Shown here one piece after another: positions 13,802 through 15,014 of a stretch of 15,014 bases of DNA. The first letter of the stretch is position 1, and each line of letters opens with the position of its first letter. Both the position numbers and the translations under genes were made by a program. Source of the DNA: Bacteroidaceae bacterium (GTDB lineage Bacteria; Bacteroidota; Bacteroidia; Bacteroidales; CHK158-818); the NCBI GenBank assembly GCA_017467745.1, contig JAFUKV010000008.1:1-15014 (forward strand), in the 5' to 3' direction. Below the pieces are notes generated by a model. It did not search any database and was not told where the DNA came from. It saw only the letters and a program-made list of their open reading frames with translations.

Positions 13802-14734
13802 TTATCTTAATTTTAAAACGTCTCCCGGTTTAGCGGTATAGTCAGGCGATTTTTTATTCATCTTATATAAATTCTTTATCCGGATACCGTATCGTTGAGA
13901 AATCGAATACATAGATTCTCCGCCTTTTACAATGTGGGTCTGGTATTGTTTTTGCGCTTTTTTGTTTTTCTTTTCCAAATAGATGATGTCTCCTTCCGTG
14001 AGTTGATAATTGACAGGGATTTCGTTGTAATCGGCCAGCCCGACGGTTTTAAAACCGAACTCGGCGGCTATATATGAGAGTAAATCGCCCGGGCGTACTA
14101 TTACATATATCAATCCGTTTGCTTTATAAACTTGGTGCGGCATATAATCGGCGGGTAATTTTTTATTGCGTTTTATTTCCGTTTTTTTTGCCGTTTTATG
14201 GTTAGCCGCCATTTTATCGTATTGATGTAGTTCGTAGTCTTCTATGATTTTTATCAACTTGCTGGCATAGGCTTTGTCCGTGGCGTATCCGCAACGTTGC
14301 AACCCTCGCGCCCAACCTTTATAGTCGGTTGTTTTTAATTGAAAGAGTGAAGCGTATCGTGAACGTCCGGTCAAAAAAATAGAGTGATCTTCGTACGATT
14401 CTTCGGCGTGTTTGTATTTGCGGAAACATTCTCCGGCTTTGTCATCGTCATGATAGACGGCAGGACCTCTCCAATCGTGGCATTTGATGCCAAAGTGATT
14501 GTTCGATTTACGGGCTAATTGCCCTTTGCCCGCGCCGGATTCCAATAATCCTTGCGCTAATGTGATGCTGGCGGGAATCTTATATTTTTTCTGTTGTTCT
14601 ATCGCAATATTTTTGTAGTCTTCTATATAGTATAAATACAATTGGTTGCGTACTTGCGCCGTAGATGAAAAATATCCGGCGGAAATTAGAAATAAAAATA
14701 CGGAAGTGATACACTTTTTTAAAAATGTGTTCAT
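13802..14734 (-). CDS. Exported GH73 glucosaminidase with two LysM domains
   Basis: A 310-residue peptidoglycan hydrolase. A signal peptide (about 1-26, ending STAQ) is followed by a GH73 mannosyl-glycoprotein endo-beta-N-acetylglucosaminidase-like domain (about 38-170). It shows IPASITLAQGLLESGAGKG (catalytic Glu65), ARKSNNHFGIKC (74-85) and the FlgJ-like YEDHSIFLTGRSRYASLF and GWARGLQRCGYATDKAYA. After a basic linker (180-196, rich in Lys) come two LysM peptidoglycan-binding modules (about 208-254 and 266-309; IVKGGESMYSISQRYGI is the clearest). It should cut the glycan strand in the periplasm during wall growth or turnover. It heads a two-gene unit with the GNAT gene. Confidence 0.92.
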   Translation of the reverse strand: MNTFLKKCITSVFLFLISAGYFSSTAQVRNQLYLYYIEDYKNIAIEQQKKYKIPASITLAQGLLESGAGKGQLARKSNNHFGIKCHDWRGPAVYHDDDKAGECFRKYKHAEESYEDHSIFLTGRSRYASLFQLKTTDYKGWARGLQRCGYATDKAYASKLIKIIEDYELHQYDKMAANHKTAKKTEIKRNKKLPADYMPHQVYKANGLIYVIVRPGDLLSYIAAEFGFKTVGLADYNEIPVNYQLTEGDIIYLEKKNKKAQKQYQTHIVKGGESMYSISQRYGIRIKNLYKMNKKSPDYTAKPGDVLKLR

Positions 14735-14776
14735 GTGATATGCCTCTTACAATTCGTATTATTTTTTGTTTTCATG

Positions 14777-14784
14777 CAAAAGTA
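14777..14784 (-). promoter_or_regulatory. Bacteroides-type -7 element for the glucosaminidase-GNAT unit
   Basis: The minus strand reads TACTTTTG, an exact TAnnTTTG match, 42 nt upstream of the ATG at 14734. The nearest TTG upstream is 26 nt away, longer than the usual 19-21. Confidence 0.45.
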
Positions 14785-14797
14785 GCTAAAAAAAGAG

Positions 14798-14805
14798 TAT
14801 CTTTA
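14798..14805 (+). promoter_or_regulatory. Possible -7 element for cytidine deaminase
   Basis: TATCTTTA differs from TAnnTTTG only in its last base and lies 32 nt before the ATG at 14838. It is only 13 nt from the opposing element at 14777-14784, so the divergent promoters would overlap in their upstream regions. Confidence 0.35.
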
Positions 14806-14837
14806 CACATCAAGCCGATACATTAAGAAAAAATAGT

Positions 14838-15014
14838 ATGAAAGAACTGAAAGTCTGTAATGTTTTTATAGAATGTAACGAAAATGAGTTGTCTATTGGC
14901 GATGCGGAATTGGTGAATCGTGCCCGAGAGGCGGCAAAAAACGCTTATGCTCCATATTCCGGTTTTTATGTCGGGGCGGCAACTCTACTTGATAACGGGA
15001 TGATAATAACCGGT
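14838..15014 (+). CDS. cdd: Cytidine deaminase, N-terminal part (cut by window end)
   Basis: The first 59 codons of a protein that runs off the window. LVNRAREAAKNAYAPYSGF (25-43) followed by YVGAATLLDNGMIITG is the characteristic N-terminal region of homotetrameric cytidine deaminases, where the helix plus YAPYS(G/K)F..GAA helps form the nucleoside pocket. The zinc-binding HAE and PCxxC motifs would come after the end of the window and cannot be checked. The enzyme converts cytidine and deoxycytidine to uridine and deoxyuridine in pyrimidine salvage. ATG at 14838 is the only reasonable start. It diverges from the glucosaminidase gene. Confidence 0.87.
   Translation, partial: MKELKVCNVFIECNENELSIGDAELVNRAREAAKNAYAPYSGFYVGAATLLDNGMIITG

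Noticed and set aside
1..15014. Defence system, mobile element or CRISPR array
   Set aside because: No transposase, integrase, nuclease, helicase, toxin-antitoxin pair, regularly spaced repeats or terminal inverted repeats were seen on either strand.

Overview
This window looks like chromosomal DNA of a gut-type member of the Bacteroidales (phylum Bacteroidota). The grounds are the moderately AT-rich sequence, the weak ribosome binding sites, repeated promoter elements matching the Bacteroides -7 consensus TAnnTTTG, and gene families typical of the order: a GH92 alpha-mannosidase, a DUF3256 exported protein, SpeA-type arginine decarboxylase and a GH73-LysM cell-wall enzyme. I cannot fix the genus from the sequence. 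No tRNA, rRNA, CRISPR array, insertion sequence, phage gene or toxin-antitoxin pair is visible.

Layout, left to right. Positions 1-304 hold the end of speA and its terminator. Positions 514-1517 hold two minus-strand genes: a YafP-like GNAT acetyltransferase and a DoxX-family membrane protein, whose terminator abuts the acetyltransferase promoter. A LacI-family regulator (1879-2931, plus) reads away from doxX and converges on a secreted DUF3256 protein (2965-3606, minus). A 5'(3')-deoxyribonucleotidase (3820-4332, minus) and a DeoR-family regulator (4549-5298, plus) diverge from a shared control region containing a good promoter and short repeats. After an AT-rich spacer with a long hairpin comes a minus-strand pair: a hexapeptide O-acetyltransferase and an exported alpha/beta hydrolase with a Cys nucleophile. 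Next is another tight minus-strand pair, truA and an EamA/DMT permease.

Positions 9379-10794 (plus) hold a decayed gene. It encoded an exported FG-GAP/VCBS repeat protein fused to a sugar-phosphate isomerase/epimerase-like TIM barrel. It carries a 1-nt frameshift and a deletion that removed most of the barrel. It converges on an intact GH92 mannosidase (10866-13184, minus), with a strong terminator between them. The last minus-strand unit is a GH73-LysM glucosaminidase followed by a second GNAT acetyltransferase. The window ends in the first 59 codons of a cytidine deaminase (plus).

Most of this is housekeeping or small accessory genes in one- or two-gene units. Themes are pyrimidine nucleotide salvage (deoxyribonucleotidase, cytidine deaminase), acyl transfer and removal (two GNATs, one O-acetyltransferase, one hydrolase), sugar metabolism (GH92, the decayed sugar isomerase, two sugar-type regulators) and cell-wall turnover. 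I see no clearly new multi-gene system. The most noteworthy items are the FG-GAP/TIM-barrel fusion relic, the acetyltransferase-hydrolase pair, and the regulator/nucleotidase intergenic region.
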